Source: Rhabdothermincola sediminis
Lineage (GTDB): Bacteria > Actinomycetota > Acidimicrobiia > Acidimicrobiales > Acidimicrobilacustridaceae
Reading direction: 5' to 3'
Length of the DNA stretch: 64,000 bases
NCBI RefSeq assembly: GCF_014805525.1
Contig: NZ_JACFSZ010000019.1
Location: 1 to 64,000, forward strand
The first letter of the stretch is position 1. The number at the start of each line of letters is the position of its first letter. The notes beneath the pieces were generated by a model. The model searched no databases. It saw nothing but the letters and a program-made list of their open reading frames with translations, and was not told the origin of the DNA. Positions 10,394-19,002 of the stretch are shown here, piece by piece. The translations under genes and the position numbers were made by a program.

Positions 10394-11539
10394 ATGGCCC
10401 GGGTGGTGATCATCGGTGGAGGCTTCGGTGGGTTGGCGGCCGCCCACGAGCTGCGCAGCGCGCACCCCGAGCTGGAGGTGACGTTGCTCGATCGTCGCGA
10501 CCACTTCTTCATGGGGTTCGCCAAGCTGTGGGACCTCGCCGGCGTTCGTCCCCTCGCTGGCGGCACCCGCTCACTGCACGCGCTCGAACGCCGGGGTGTG
10601 CGGTTCGTGCAAACCGAGGTGACGGGGATCGATCCCGCCGCTCGCCAGGTCGACACCGATGCAGGCAGCTTCGACGCCGATGCGCTGCTGATCGCCCTCG
10701 GCGCCATCCACGCGCCGGCCCACCTCTCCCTGCTCGACGCGCCCGGCGCGCACGACCTCTACGACCCCGCCGCCCTGCCCCTGATGCGCGCGGAGCTCGA
10801 CTCGGTCGTCGACGGTCGGGTGCTGGTGTCGATCCTGGGCGGCCCGTTCCAGTGCCCGCCGGCCCCGTTCGAGGCGGTGCTGGCCCTCGACGAGCGACTG
10901 CGCCGTCGCGGGGTGCGCGACCGGGTGGAGGTGGCGATCTCCACCCCCCAGCCGATGACCCTTCCGGTGGCCGGGGTGGACGCGAGCCGCTACCTGGCAT
11001 CGCACCTCGGCGAGCGGGGCATCCAGTTGCTGGCCGAGCATGCGGTGGACCGCGTCGACGGTGCGGGGCGGACGGTGACGTTCACGAACGGCACCTCGCT
11101 GGGCTACTCGGTGCTGCTCGGTGTGCCCGCCGCCAGTGCACCACCGGTGCTGGCCACCGCCGGGCTCATCGGTCCGTCCGGGTTCGTCGAGCCCGATCCG
11201 CGCACCTTGCGCACACGCTTCGACCGGGTCTACGCGGTCGGTGACTGCACGCACATACCCAACGCCAGCGGTGCGCTCCCCAAGGCGGGGGTGTTCGCGG
11301 CAAGCCAGGGAGCGGTGGCGGCCCGCAACATCGCCGCTGAGCTGCTCGGCGGCGAGAGCGCCCGGTTCGACGGGTACGGGCTCTGCTTCCTGGAGCTGCC
11401 GGGCCAGCGGGTGGCGTTCGTGGAGGGCGACTTCCTGGCGGAGCCACAGCCCGAGGTGACCCTCACCAGCGCGGATCACGAGCGGTACCTGCGCAAACAG
11501 GCGTTCGAGCGCGAACGCCTGGACGCCTGGCTCGGCTGA
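10394..11539 (+). CDS. FAD/NAD(P)-dependent oxidoreductase, SQR/FCSD-like
   Basis: Flavoprotein of 381 residues in the sulfide:quinone reductase/flavocytochrome c sulfide dehydrogenase superfamily. An N-terminal FAD-binding Rossmann motif IIGGGFGGLAAAHEL starts at residue 5; the family segment FQCPPAPFEAVLALDE near residue 155 contains a conserved Cys; the second FAD motif VYAVGDCTHIP lies near 280. Only one of the usual redox cysteines is obvious, so sulfide oxidation is uncertain and a quinone reductase role is equally possible. A GAGGAGG ribosome-binding site precedes the ATG. The divergent 81-base spacer to the GlcD-like gene probably carries both promoters. Confidence 0.82.
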   Translation: MARVVIIGGGFGGLAAAHELRSAHPELEVTLLDRRDHFFMGFAKLWDLAGVRPLAGGTRSLHALERRGVRFVQTEVTGIDPAARQVDTDAGSFDADALLIALGAIHAPAHLSLLDAPGAHDLYDPAALPLMRAELDSVVDGRVLVSILGGPFQCPPAPFEAVLALDERLRRRGVRDRVEVAISTPQPMTLPVAGVDASRYLASHLGERGIQLLAEHAVDRVDGAGRTVTFTNGTSLGYSVLLGVPAASAPPVLATAGLIGPSGFVEPDPRTLRTRFDRVYAVGDCTHIPNASGALPKAGVFAASQGAVAARNIAAELLGGESARFDGYGLCFLELPGQRVAFVEGDFLAEPQPEVTLTSADHERYLRKQAFERERLDAWLG

Positions 11540-11687
11540 GGCGTCAGACAGGCGCCGGCCGGCCCACGCCGATGATCTCGAAGGAGGTGGAGGGATGACC
11601 CGCACGATGCGTCGGGACCTCGGAGGACCAGGAGCGCTACGGCGGTCACGAGGTCGAGGACTGACCGGGACGGCTCCGCCGGCCCCG

Positions 11688-11881
11688 TCAGAGGATGGTG
11701 GCTCCCCCGTCCACCGCGATGACCTGGCCGGTCACGTACGCCGTCTCCGCGCTCAGACCGTCGCCAACCGATCAGCGTCCCGGTCGACGATCACCACTCC
11801 CGCGCCGGCGCGCACCAGGCGCTCGGCGACGGCCCTGCCGATGCCGCTGGCGGCCCCGGTGACCAGGAAGTGGGTGGCGAC
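11688..11881 (-). pseudogene. Short-chain dehydrogenase relic with the middle deleted
   Basis: On the minus strand the first 40 or so residues of an SDR are readable: THFLVTG, then the nucleotide-binding GAASGIGRAVAERL, then VVIVDRDADRL. The sequence jumps directly, with a frame change at about 11755, to the typical SDR C-terminus AETAYVTGQVIAVDGGAT and a TGA at 11688-11690. The catalytic S-Y-x-x-x-K core, roughly 180 residues, is missing. Where the start codon should be there is GTC. This is an internally deleted, start-less pseudogene; homology is by motif recognition. Confidence 0.78.
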
Positions 11882-12198
11882 TGAGGGCCTACCACGGATT
11901 GGCCGGGCCGGTGCGGACGGGCTGCAGGTTGGCGCACGTACGGCACCGAAGAGGTTCCCGACCGCGGCCGGAGCGACTCCTAGCTTCACCGGCTGAGCCG
12001 AGCACCGGCGGCCGATCGGCCACCGATCACCACTCGTCGCGCGGCTGCCGAGTTCCCGATACCTGCGTCAGCCAGCTCCGCGCTCGCGCACCACGCGCGT
12101 CGACTGACATCGGCCACCGCGCTACCATGCGGCCCCACGCGGAACAACCGGTTGCCCGCCGGCGCGGCGCCGGTCCTGGTGGAGGGAGTGGGTGATCG
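11882..12198. other. Intergenic DNA upstream of the RCC1 protein
   Basis: About 317 bases between the SDR relic and the propeller gene. No convincing coding frame, repeat or RNA gene was recognised. The promoter of the secreted RCC1 protein presumably lies near the end, where a GGAGGGAG ribosome-binding site precedes the ATG at 12199. Confidence 0.5.
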
Positions 12199-14085
12199 AT
12201 GCGACAGCGTGCGGCGAGGACTGCGACGGCAGTGTTGCTGGTCGCGGCCACCTTGGCCCTGGTGGGTGGCGATCCGGCGCGAGCAGCCGACGGCAGGGTC
12301 GACATCGGCGACGTCGTCACCTACGACGGGGCCGTCCCGACGACGGTGCGGGTCCCGATCACGCTGTCCGCGCCGCAACCAGTCGACGTCGGGGTCACCT
12401 GGACGATCGCCGGGGGCAGCGCCATCCCCTGGGTCGACTACGTCCCGTTGGGCTCGTCCGGCACCAAGACGGTGGTCATCAAGGCCGGCAAGACCAGCGC
12501 GTACGCCACGGTGAAGCTATGGGCCACCGCGGGCGGTGAGCCGACCAAGACCCTGCAGTTGTCGATCGTGTCCGTGAGCGGCGGGGTGGCCACCGGCAGG
12601 GCGAGCTCGACCGTGACGATCCTGAGCCCGGGCACCTCCCCAGCCCCTGGCACCATCGCGGTGGGTGATGTCACGGTGATGGAGGGCAACGCATCCGGGC
12701 CCGGCGGGACCCGGGTGGCGGTGCCGATCGCCTACTTCGACCCCAACCCCTCGCCGAGTGACCAGCCGGTCACGGTCGACTACGAGCTGGTGGCTGGCTC
12801 GGCCAGCCCCGACACGGATTACCGGCCTCTCAGCAAGCCCGGGCGCGTCTCCTTCCGCACCCGCAGCGGCGGAGGAGCGGTGACGGTCTCACTGCTCCCC
12901 GACACCGTGGAAGAGTTCAGCGAGCAGTTCTCGGTCCACATCCTCTCGGTCACCGACCCGAACAACACCACCGTGCTGGCCAGGGACACCGGCACCGTCA
13001 CCATCCTCAACGACGACTACCCGGTCCGCCAGTTGTGGAGCTGTGGCTACAACCAGTACGGGCAGCTCGGCATCGGCACCACCACCAACCAACCCACCCC
13101 GGTGCAGGTCGGCACGGGGAGCGACTGGCGATCGACCGCGGCGGGCACCAACCACAGCCTCGGCCTCCGAGCGGACGGCAGCCTCTGGGCCTGGGGCTGG
13201 AACAACATCGGCCAGCTCGGGCGGGGTAACACCACCAGCTCCACCACGCCAGTGCAGGTGGGCAACGACTACACGTGGACGACGGTCGCGGCCGGCACGG
13301 ACTTCTCGGTGGCGCTGCGGACCGACGGCACGCTGTGGACGTGGGGGAGCAACAGCTTCGGTCAGCTCGGCCTGGGCGACACCACCAACCGCCTCATCCC
13401 CACCCAGGTGAGCTCGGGCTCGTCGAAGTGGGCCGCGGTGTCCGCCGGCAACTACCACGTGCTGGCCCTGCGTGAGGACGGCACCCTGTGGGCGTGGGGA
13501 CGCAACTCCGAGGGCCAGCTCGGCCTCGGCGACACGACGCAGCACAACAGCCCGACCCAGGTGGGCACGGCCACCGACTGGGTCGCCGTCGCGGCCGGTG
13601 GCCTGCACTCGGTGGGACAACGTGCCGACGGCTCGCTGTGGTCGTGGGGGAACAACCTCTCCGGGCAGCTCGGCCTCGGCGACACCACCCAGCGCAACAG
13701 TCCCACGCAGGTCAGCCCGTCGGTGACGACCTGGACGAAGGTGGCCGCAGGCGGGTTCCACGTGCTGGCACTGCGCGCCGACGGCACCCTGTGGGTGTGG
13801 GGTCGCAACAACTTCGGTCAACTCGGCCTCGGTGACACCACCAACCGCACCACGCCCACCCAGCTGGGTACCGCCACCGACTGGGTGGAGGTGTCGGCGG
13901 GCGAGTTCGACTCGCTGGCACGACGCACCGGCGGCACCCTGTGGGCGTGGGGGGGCCAGAGCGGCTTCGGGTCGCTGTGCACCGGCGACGGCTCCGACCA
14001 CTCGAGCCCGGTCCAGGTCGGCACCGCGACCTGGCTCAGCGTCGACGCAGGCTCCTACCACACCCTGCTCCTGCGCTCGCCCTGA
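12199..14085 (+). CDS. Secreted Calx-beta / seven-bladed RCC1 propeller protein
   Basis: A 628-residue exported protein of unknown function. An N-terminal Sec signal peptide (RAAR, a hydrophobic [12 protein letters not shown] core, cleavage near ARAADG) is followed by two Calx-beta-like domains at about residues 35-145 and 150-275, the second ending in TVTILNDD. From residue 279 to the end come seven RCC1 repeats of about 50 residues, each with an LWxWGxNxxGQLGxGD core; the last one is degenerate. Seven blades make a complete propeller. There is no LPxTG or C-terminal membrane segment, so the protein is probably secreted. The repeats are also visible at DNA level. A good ribosome-binding site precedes the ATG; the gene appears monocistronic. 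Confidence 0.85.
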   Translation: MRQRAARTATAVLLVAATLALVGGDPARAADGRVDIGDVVTYDGAVPTTVRVPITLSAPQPVDVGVTWTIAGGSAIPWVDYVPLGSSGTKTVVIKAGKTSAYATVKLWATAGGEPTKTLQLSIVSVSGGVATGRASSTVTILSPGTSPAPGTIAVGDVTVMEGNASGPGGTRVAVPIAYFDPNPSPSDQPVTVDYELVAGSASPDTDYRPLSKPGRVSFRTRSGGGAVTVSLLPDTVEEFSEQFSVHILSVTDPNNTTVLARDTGTVTILNDDYPVRQLWSCGYNQYGQLGIGTTTNQPTPVQVGTGSDWRSTAAGTNHSLGLRADGSLWAWGWNNIGQLGRGNTTSSTTPVQVGNDYTWTTVAAGTDFSVALRTDGTLWTWGSNSFGQLGLGDTTNRLIPTQVSSGSSKWAAVSAGNYHVLALREDGTLWAWGRNSEGQLGLGDTTQHNSPTQVGTATDWVAVAAGGLHSVGQRADGSLWSWGNNLSGQLGLGDTTQRNSPTQVSPSVTTWTKVAAGGFHVLALRADGTLWVWGRNNFGQLGLGDTTNRTTPTQLGTATDWVEVSAGEFDSLARRTGGTLWAWGGQSGFGSLCTGDGSDHSSPVQVGTATWLSVDAGSYHTLLLRSP

Positions 14086-14166
14086 GCCGACATCTGCGCC
14101 ACCCACCCCCGAGAGCTCGCATCACGTCGCTCCAGCCCCTTCCACCAGCGCGCCCACGCACACTCG

Positions 14167-14355
14167 GTGCCCGAGCCGGGCCCTGGCCACGCCACCATCC
14201 TGAGGAGCTCGTCGTAGGTCACGATCTGCGAGGGGGCCTTGGTGGCTGACGCCGCCCTGGCGGGTCTCAGCCTCGCGCACGGGCTCATCGTGGTGAGCGC
14301 CGACAGCGACTTCGCCAGGTTCCGGTCTCCGCTGGATCAACCCCATCACCGGAGA
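14167..14355 (+). pseudogene. PIN-domain (VapC) toxin C-terminal relic
   Basis: Fragments of one VapC C-terminus are spread over several frames. VPEPGPGHATILR starts at 14167, ELVVGHDLRG follows in a second frame, ALVADAALAGLSLAHG and VVSADSDFARF in a third (from about 14236), and RWINPITG in a fourth (about 14330-14355). Laid end to end they match the last half of the intact VapC at 61067-61498, including the catalytic D-x-D-F. At least three frameshifts are needed, and no N-terminal half or antitoxin gene was found. Clearly inactive. Confidence 0.72.
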
Positions 14356-14482
14356 ACCTCCCGGACGGTCTCGTCCCGGCTCTCCTCGTAGTCACGGCTG
14401 TCCCCTACCTGATCAGGTGGAGCGGTGCACTCGGTGCGCCGCTCGAGATCAGGCAGGCCGTGACGAGGGGGGCGCGCACCCG

Positions 14483-14812
14483 ATGGAGCCGAGCTGGCAG
14501 CAGGGTGGAGGCGACGACTTGTCACCCATCGCGGGGTTGCTGGCGGGGATCCTCGCCATAGCGGTGGTGATCCTGTCGGGCTGGATGACGATCGTGGCCT
14601 TCGTCGGGGGCACGATGCCGATCCTCGGGTGGGAGACCGAGGGGGGTCTCGGGACCGGCCTGCTCTGGTTGCTGTTCGTGGACCCGATCGTGATCACTGT
14701 CATGATCTGGCTCAGCACGGCGGTGACGCTCGCTGTGGATCGGCTGGCGAAGCAAGCGGGCAGCTCCGGTGGCTCAGGGCCGGATCGCGGCGAGGGCTCC
14801 GACCGATGGTGA
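14483..14812 (+). CDS. Small two-helix membrane protein, unknown function
   Basis: A 109-residue protein that I do not recognise. After a short polar N-terminus (PSWQQGGGDD) there are two hydrophobic segments, about residues 15-45 (GLLAGILAIAVVILSGW...) and 55-85 (LLWLLFVDPIVITVMIWL), and a Gly/Ser/Asp-rich polar tail. A GACGAGGGGG stretch precedes the ATG at 14483; upstream in-frame starts would add a cysteine/arginine-rich leader that looks unreal. It sits between the PIN relic and the truncated helicase gene, and nothing links it to either. Confidence 0.6.
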   Translation: MEPSWQQGGGDDLSPIAGLLAGILAIAVVILSGWMTIVAFVGGTMPILGWETEGGLGTGLLWLLFVDPIVITVMIWLSTAVTLAVDRLAKQAGSSGGSGPDRGEGSDRW

Positions 14813-14884
14813 GGTCGCGTCACGGTGACGCCGTACTAATGAGCATGCGACTGATCAGCATCATCCGCACCGTCGGGCGGCCAG

Positions 14885-16459
14885 GTGTTCGACCTCCTCG
14901 GCGAGGCCTTCCGGGGCCGGACGCTGCGCGACCTGCTGATCGAAGCGATCCGCTACGGGGACCGGCCGGAGGTGCGGGCCCGCCTCGACCAGGTGATCGA
15001 CGAGCGCGTCGGCGAGGGCCTGGCCGAGCTGGTGGCCAAGGAAGGGCTCATGGCCGAGCTGATGAGCGTCGCCGACGTGGAGCGCATCCGCCTGCAGATG
15101 GAAGAGGCGAACGCCCGCCGGCTACAGCCCCATTTCGTCCGCTCGTTCTTCCTGGAGGCGTTCTCCCAGCTCGGCGGCGTGGCTCGCGAGCGGGAGCCGG
15201 GCCGCTACGAGCTGACCAGGGTGCCCACCGACATCCGGGCCCGTGACCGCATCATCGGGGTGGGCTACCCGGTGCTCCCCCGCTACGAGCGGGTCTGCTT
15301 CGACAAGTCGGCGGTCACGGTGGAGGGCACGCCGATGGCCGAGCTGGTCGCGCCGGGGCACCCGCTGCTCGACGCCACCATCGACGTGCTCGTGGAACGC
15401 CACGGCAATCTCCTCAGGCAAGGAGCGGTGCTCGTCGATGACACGGACCCCGGGGAGACCCCTCACGTGCTGCTGTACCTGGAGCACGCGATCCGCGATG
15501 CCCGCACCGATGCGCACGGCAAGCCGCAGGTGGTGTCACGACGGTTCGAGTTCGCCGAGGTCACACCTGACGGCTCGACCCGTGTGGCTGGCGTGGCCCC
15601 TCACCTCGACACCCGCCCGGCGACCGAAACCGAGCTGGCGTTGCTGGAGCCGCTCCTCGCCCAGGACTGGCTGCACGGGGATGTCGAGAAGCGGGGCACG
15701 AGCGCGGCGATCGCCGAGGCGGTGCCGGCGCATCTGGCTCAGGTCCGGGCGCACACCATGGCCCGGGTGCACAAGACCCGAGCTGCGGTGAGAGAGCGTC
15801 TCACCCGAGAGATCACCTACTGGGATCACCGGGCGGTGGAGCTGCGCGAGCAGGCGGATGCCGGCAAGCAACCGAAGATGAACCCCGAACGGGCACAAGC
15901 GCGAGCCAACGCCCTCGAGGAGCGCCTGAGGCGGCGCCTCGACGACCTCGACAAGCAGGAGCAGCTCTCGGCGCTCCCGCCGGTGGTGGTCGGCGGCGCG
16001 CTGGTGGTCCCGGCGGGGCTCCTGGATCGTCTGAGCGGCCGGCGCCGCGATTCCGCGGCCGAGCACGCCCGTAGCGTGGAAGCGGTCGAGCGCGCCGCGG
16101 TCGAGGCGGTGATGGCCGCCGAGCGAGCTCTGGGACGTGAGCCCGAGGAGATGCCCCGCAACAACCCGGGCTACGACATCCGGTCCCGCACACCGGACGG
16201 CCACTGGATCTTCATCGAGGTGAAAGGTCGTCTGGCCGGTGCGGGGACGGTGACGGTCACCCGGACCGAGATCCTCTTCGGACTCAACGCGGACGCCGCT
16301 CATCGACTGGCGCTCGTCGAGGTCGGATCCGACGGGCGCACCGAGGTGCGGTACCTCACGGCTGCGTTCGCCGGCATGGAAGGCCGGGTGCACTTCGCCG
16401 AGACGGCGGTGACCTTCGACTGGGCGAAGCTGTGGGAACGGGGAGGCGACCCGCGATGA
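14885..16459 (+). CDS. DUF3883 protein: C-terminal half of an SNF2-type defence helicase
   Basis: This 524-residue frame matches the region after the motor in large SNF2/DEAD helicases that end in DUF3883. It begins at GGQVFDLLGEAF, the conserved segment that in full-length relatives directly follows the helicase C domain; the codons for GGQ are still readable upstream of the GTG at 14885 before an in-frame stop. A long helical region (residues 290-370) is followed by the DUF3883 nuclease-like domain near 424-480 (NPGYDIRS, then WIFIEVKGR). The roughly 600-residue ATPase part is absent. The remaining frame is open for 524 codons and overlaps the next gene by ATGA. It is either a recent truncation or a stand-alone protein; the start is uncertain because no ribosome-binding site is evident. 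Confidence 0.72.
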   Translation: MFDLLGEAFRGRTLRDLLIEAIRYGDRPEVRARLDQVIDERVGEGLAELVAKEGLMAELMSVADVERIRLQMEEANARRLQPHFVRSFFLEAFSQLGGVAREREPGRYELTRVPTDIRARDRIIGVGYPVLPRYERVCFDKSAVTVEGTPMAELVAPGHPLLDATIDVLVERHGNLLRQGAVLVDDTDPGETPHVLLYLEHAIRDARTDAHGKPQVVSRRFEFAEVTPDGSTRVAGVAPHLDTRPATETELALLEPLLAQDWLHGDVEKRGTSAAIAEAVPAHLAQVRAHTMARVHKTRAAVRERLTREITYWDHRAVELREQADAGKQPKMNPERAQARANALEERLRRRLDDLDKQEQLSALPPVVVGGALVVPAGLLDRLSGRRRDSAAEHARSVEAVERAAVEAVMAAERALGREPEEMPRNNPGYDIRSRTPDGHWIFIEVKGRLAGAGTVTVTRTEILFGLNADAAHRLALVEVGSDGRTEVRYLTAAFAGMEGRVHFAETAVTFDWAKLWERGGDPR

Positions 16460-18078
16460 CGTTGCTGTACCGCGCGATCTGGCAGGACGATCGCGACGCG
16501 CTGATCGACGAGGCGGAGCGGGTCTTCGCCGGCTGGCTGCAGGAGAAGCGCGTCGACGTGGCGCTCCCCGACGAGGGAGCGGCTGAGGGGACCGGTGAGA
16601 ACGGCCCGGTGGAGCTGTTGGTCCGTCGAGCTCTCGCCGGCGACGTGGAGGCGGTCCAGTTCGAGCTGGCCGAGGAACGCCCGCGATTCGGCGAGCGCTG
16701 GACCACCCGGTTGACGGCGATCGATGGCGGCGAGGGCGAGCGTTGGCTGTGGGTCGACTTGGAGCGGGTGGCTGACGTGGAGTCGGTCCGCCCCCCGCTG
16801 GCGGCCCCCCGCCTGGTGCGGGCTCTGCTCGCGGACGGGGTCGACGCCCGGGTCGACCAGGTGCGGATCTCGGCCACCCCGCAGCGGCTCGGCCCCGTCG
16901 GTCTGGCCGGGCTGATCCGCAACCAGCAGCGGACCCTGCCGCTGGTCGTGTTCTCCGAGGAGCCGGCCGGCTACACCCCGACCCTGCGTCGGGCCGAGGA
17001 GACTGCCGCCCGCCTCGCCGCCGCCGTGCAGGTGGTGCTGCTGCGGGGACCGGATACCGAGGCGTTCAACGAGCTCATCGGCGAGGGACTCGGGGTGTGG
17101 GGCGGCGCGGCGCGGGTGTACCTGCCCAACGCCGGCCCGGGTGGGCTGCGACCCGACCGGCACCGCTACGTGCGCCTCGAACAGATGGCAGGCGACCCGG
17201 TGCGGGCCACGAAGATCCTGTCCACGATGCTGGCGCAGACCATCACCGCCCGGCGCCCCCCGGCGGTCTACGAGCGGGTGCGCCGGGAGCTGCGCCTCGG
17301 CCGGTCCCGCAGCGACGCTGAGCTGCTGGCGCTGGCCGAGGCGGAGATCGCCCGGCTCACCGACGAGCGCAACAGTCTGAAGAACGAGCTGCGTGATCTC
17401 GAGGATGACCTGCTCGACACCCAGGCCGACCTCGAGGAGGCGGTGGTCGAGGCGTCCCGCCTGCGGAACCAACTGCAGGTGATGCTCGCCGCCGGGCTGG
17501 GCGGCGCCGGCGGGCCGGGAGCAGCCGGGGTCACGGGTGGGGATGCGACCGCCGAGGAGGAGGTGGCCGAGCTGGCGTGCGAGGCCGGCAGCATCTCCGA
17601 GGCCCTCGAGCTGGCCCGAGAGCGGCTGACCGGCGTGGTCATCCCGCCCGGGGTGGAGCGCGACGTGGACGACCTCGACAGCCACATCAACGCCTCGGCC
17701 TGGGGGGAGCTGACCTGGCGGGGGCTGCGGGCGCTGCACCGCTACGCCGAGGCCCGCTTCGACGGGAACTTCCGGCAGTGGTGCGAGCAGAGCAGGGACC
17801 CGTGGGTGTGGCCGGCGAGCCAGAAGAAGCTGGCGCTGCGTGAGTCCGAGATGGTGGAGAGCAACGCCCGGTTCGCCGAGCAGCGCCGGTTCCCGGTGGA
17901 CCCCCGGGTCGACCCCAGCGGGTCGATCGTGATGTGGGCGCACCTCAAGATCGCCGAGGGCGGCGGACCGATGGCCCCTCGGGTCTACTTCCACGACGAC
18001 ACGAGGGGCGAGACGGGCAAGGTGCACGTGGGCTTCGTCGGCCCGCACCGCTACACGGAGAACACCCGGACGAACTGA
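16456..18078 (+). CDS. Helicase-associated coiled-coil protein, unknown function
   Basis: A 540-residue protein translationally coupled (ATGA) to the DUF3883 gene. The N-terminal half (LYRAIWQDD, WTTRLTAIDGG, LWVDLERVADV, then LVVFSEE) looks like a globular alpha/beta domain. A strong coiled coil runs at about 290-345 (IARLTDERNSLKNELRDLED...), followed by a Gly/Ala linker, and a C-terminal domain ends in MWAHLKIAEGGG and KVHVGFVGPH. I believe similar proteins accompany SNF2/DUF3883 helicases in actinobacterial defence loci, but this rests on memory of the family, not a search. No nuclease or ATP-binding motif was identified. The frame shows no damage. Confidence 0.75.
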   Translation: MTLLYRAIWQDDRDALIDEAERVFAGWLQEKRVDVALPDEGAAEGTGENGPVELLVRRALAGDVEAVQFELAEERPRFGERWTTRLTAIDGGEGERWLWVDLERVADVESVRPPLAAPRLVRALLADGVDARVDQVRISATPQRLGPVGLAGLIRNQQRTLPLVVFSEEPAGYTPTLRRAEETAARLAAAVQVVLLRGPDTEAFNELIGEGLGVWGGAARVYLPNAGPGGLRPDRHRYVRLEQMAGDPVRATKILSTMLAQTITARRPPAVYERVRRELRLGRSRSDAELLALAEAEIARLTDERNSLKNELRDLEDDLLDTQADLEEAVVEASRLRNQLQVMLAAGLGGAGGPGAAGVTGGDATAEEEVAELACEAGSISEALELARERLTGVVIPPGVERDVDDLDSHINASAWGELTWRGLRALHRYAEARFDGNFRQWCEQSRDPWVWPASQKKLALRESEMVESNARFAEQRRFPVDPRVDPSGSIVMWAHLKIAEGGGPMAPRVYFHDDTRGETGKVHVGFVGPHRYTENTRTN

Positions 18079-18151
18079 CCGGCGGCCGGGTCGCGCACTG
18101 CGAGCGGGGTCGTGATGGTCGAGAGGCGGTGCGGCGCGTACGCTGAACGGG

Positions 18152-18475
18152 GTGACCCCACGTCCGGCGGCCGTCGCCCGTCCCGAGCAGAACCTCGTTG
18201 CCTGGTTGCGCACGACGACCTTCGGCTCCCTGCGCCCCGTCGAGGTGCAGGTGCGCCGGGACCTCGACGCCGACGGCCGGGAGGCGTGGTTCTTCGAGGT
18301 GACGCTTCCGAACCCTCCGGAAGGCGAGGACACCTGGCCGATCACCGACCTCAACGAGCTGCAACGGGCACTGCGTGACCAGGCGACGAAGGAGGGGCTG
18401 GCTTGGCCGTGGTACGTGCGGTTCAGGCCGGAGATCGACGACCTCGAACCCGAGGAGCCCGAGAACGGAAGCTGA
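18152..18475 (+). CDS. Small acidic protein, unknown function
   Basis: A 107-residue product I do not recognise. The core (WLRTTTFGSLRPVEVQV, WFFEVTLPNPPEGEDTW, then a helix TDLNELQRALRDQA) suggests a small alpha/beta fold, with an acidic tail EPEEPE. It lies 73 bases after the coiled-coil gene and its TGA shares an A with the next ATG (TGATG), so it is probably translated together with the HEPN-like gene. GTG at 18152 follows a TACGCT element by seven bases, consistent with a near-leaderless transcript. This pairing is a hint at a toxin-antitoxin-like or adaptor role, not proof. Confidence 0.62.
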   Translation: MTPRPAAVARPEQNLVAWLRTTTFGSLRPVEVQVRRDLDADGREAWFFEVTLPNPPEGEDTWPITDLNELQRALRDQATKEGLAWPWYVRFRPEIDDLEPEEPENGS

Positions 18476-19002
18476 TGCAGCGGGACATCAGACCGGACCG
18501 GCTCATCAGGCTGGCCGAGGAGTTGGGTGGGGTCGGGGCCGGGCGCGGTCAGCCACGGAACACGAACCTCCGCCGCAGCGTCTCGACGGCGTACTACGCG
18601 CTCTTCCACCGCCTGACGATCGCCACTGCGCGAGCGGCGCTGCCGGACGCACCGACCGAGGAGATCTACGGCTTCGCCAGGCACGTCTCGCACGCATCGA
18701 TCAAGCAAGTCTGCGCGTACATCGCTGGCGAGAGGCCGCCGAGACACCTCGAGGGGCTGGTCGAGCGTCTCCAGAGCAACCCTGAGGTCTCCGACGTCGC
18801 GAGCGCTTTCGTGAGCCTCCAGCAGCAACGTGAAGACGCGGACTACGACCACCTCGCGGACTTCACCCGTGCCGGAGTGCTGAGCGCCGTCGGGCAGGCG
18901 AGACAGGCGATCTCGACCGTGGATCGGCTCGAGCAAACTCGCAACGCGGATCTCCGGGCGTTCCTCGGGCTGGTGCTGCTGCGCACCTCCACGAATCGTT
19001 GA
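18475..19002 (+). CDS. HEPN-like domain protein
   Basis: A 175-residue helical protein resembling HEPN family proteins. RRSVSTAYYALFHRL near residue 35 is the characteristic first helix, and REDADYDHL near 120 is the second conserved region. The usual R-x4-6-H ribonuclease motif is not clearly present (RHVSH has three spacers), so catalytic activity is doubtful. It is coupled to the upstream 107-residue gene (TGATG). HEPN proteins act as RNases or as structural partners in toxin-antitoxin and anti-phage systems. The position directly after helicase-associated genes supports a defence role, which is an inference. Confidence 0.65.
   Translation: MQRDIRPDRLIRLAEELGGVGAGRGQPRNTNLRRSVSTAYYALFHRLTIATARAALPDAPTEEIYGFARHVSHASIKQVCAYIAGERPPRHLEGLVERLQSNPEVSDVASAFVSLQQQREDADYDHLADFTRAGVLSAVGQARQAISTVDRLEQTRNADLRAFLGLVLLRTSTNR

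Noticed and set aside
11595-11996. 133-codon plus-strand frame after a good AAGGAGGTGG site
   Set aside because: The product is Arg/Pro-rich with no recognisable domain and is antisense to the SDR relic. The ribosome-binding site is striking, so it may mark a lost gene, but I cannot support a protein.
13030-14080. Possible CRISPR-like or tandem DNA repeats
   Set aside because: The periodic similarity is the coding signature of seven RCC1 repeats; there are no uniform repeats with spacers.
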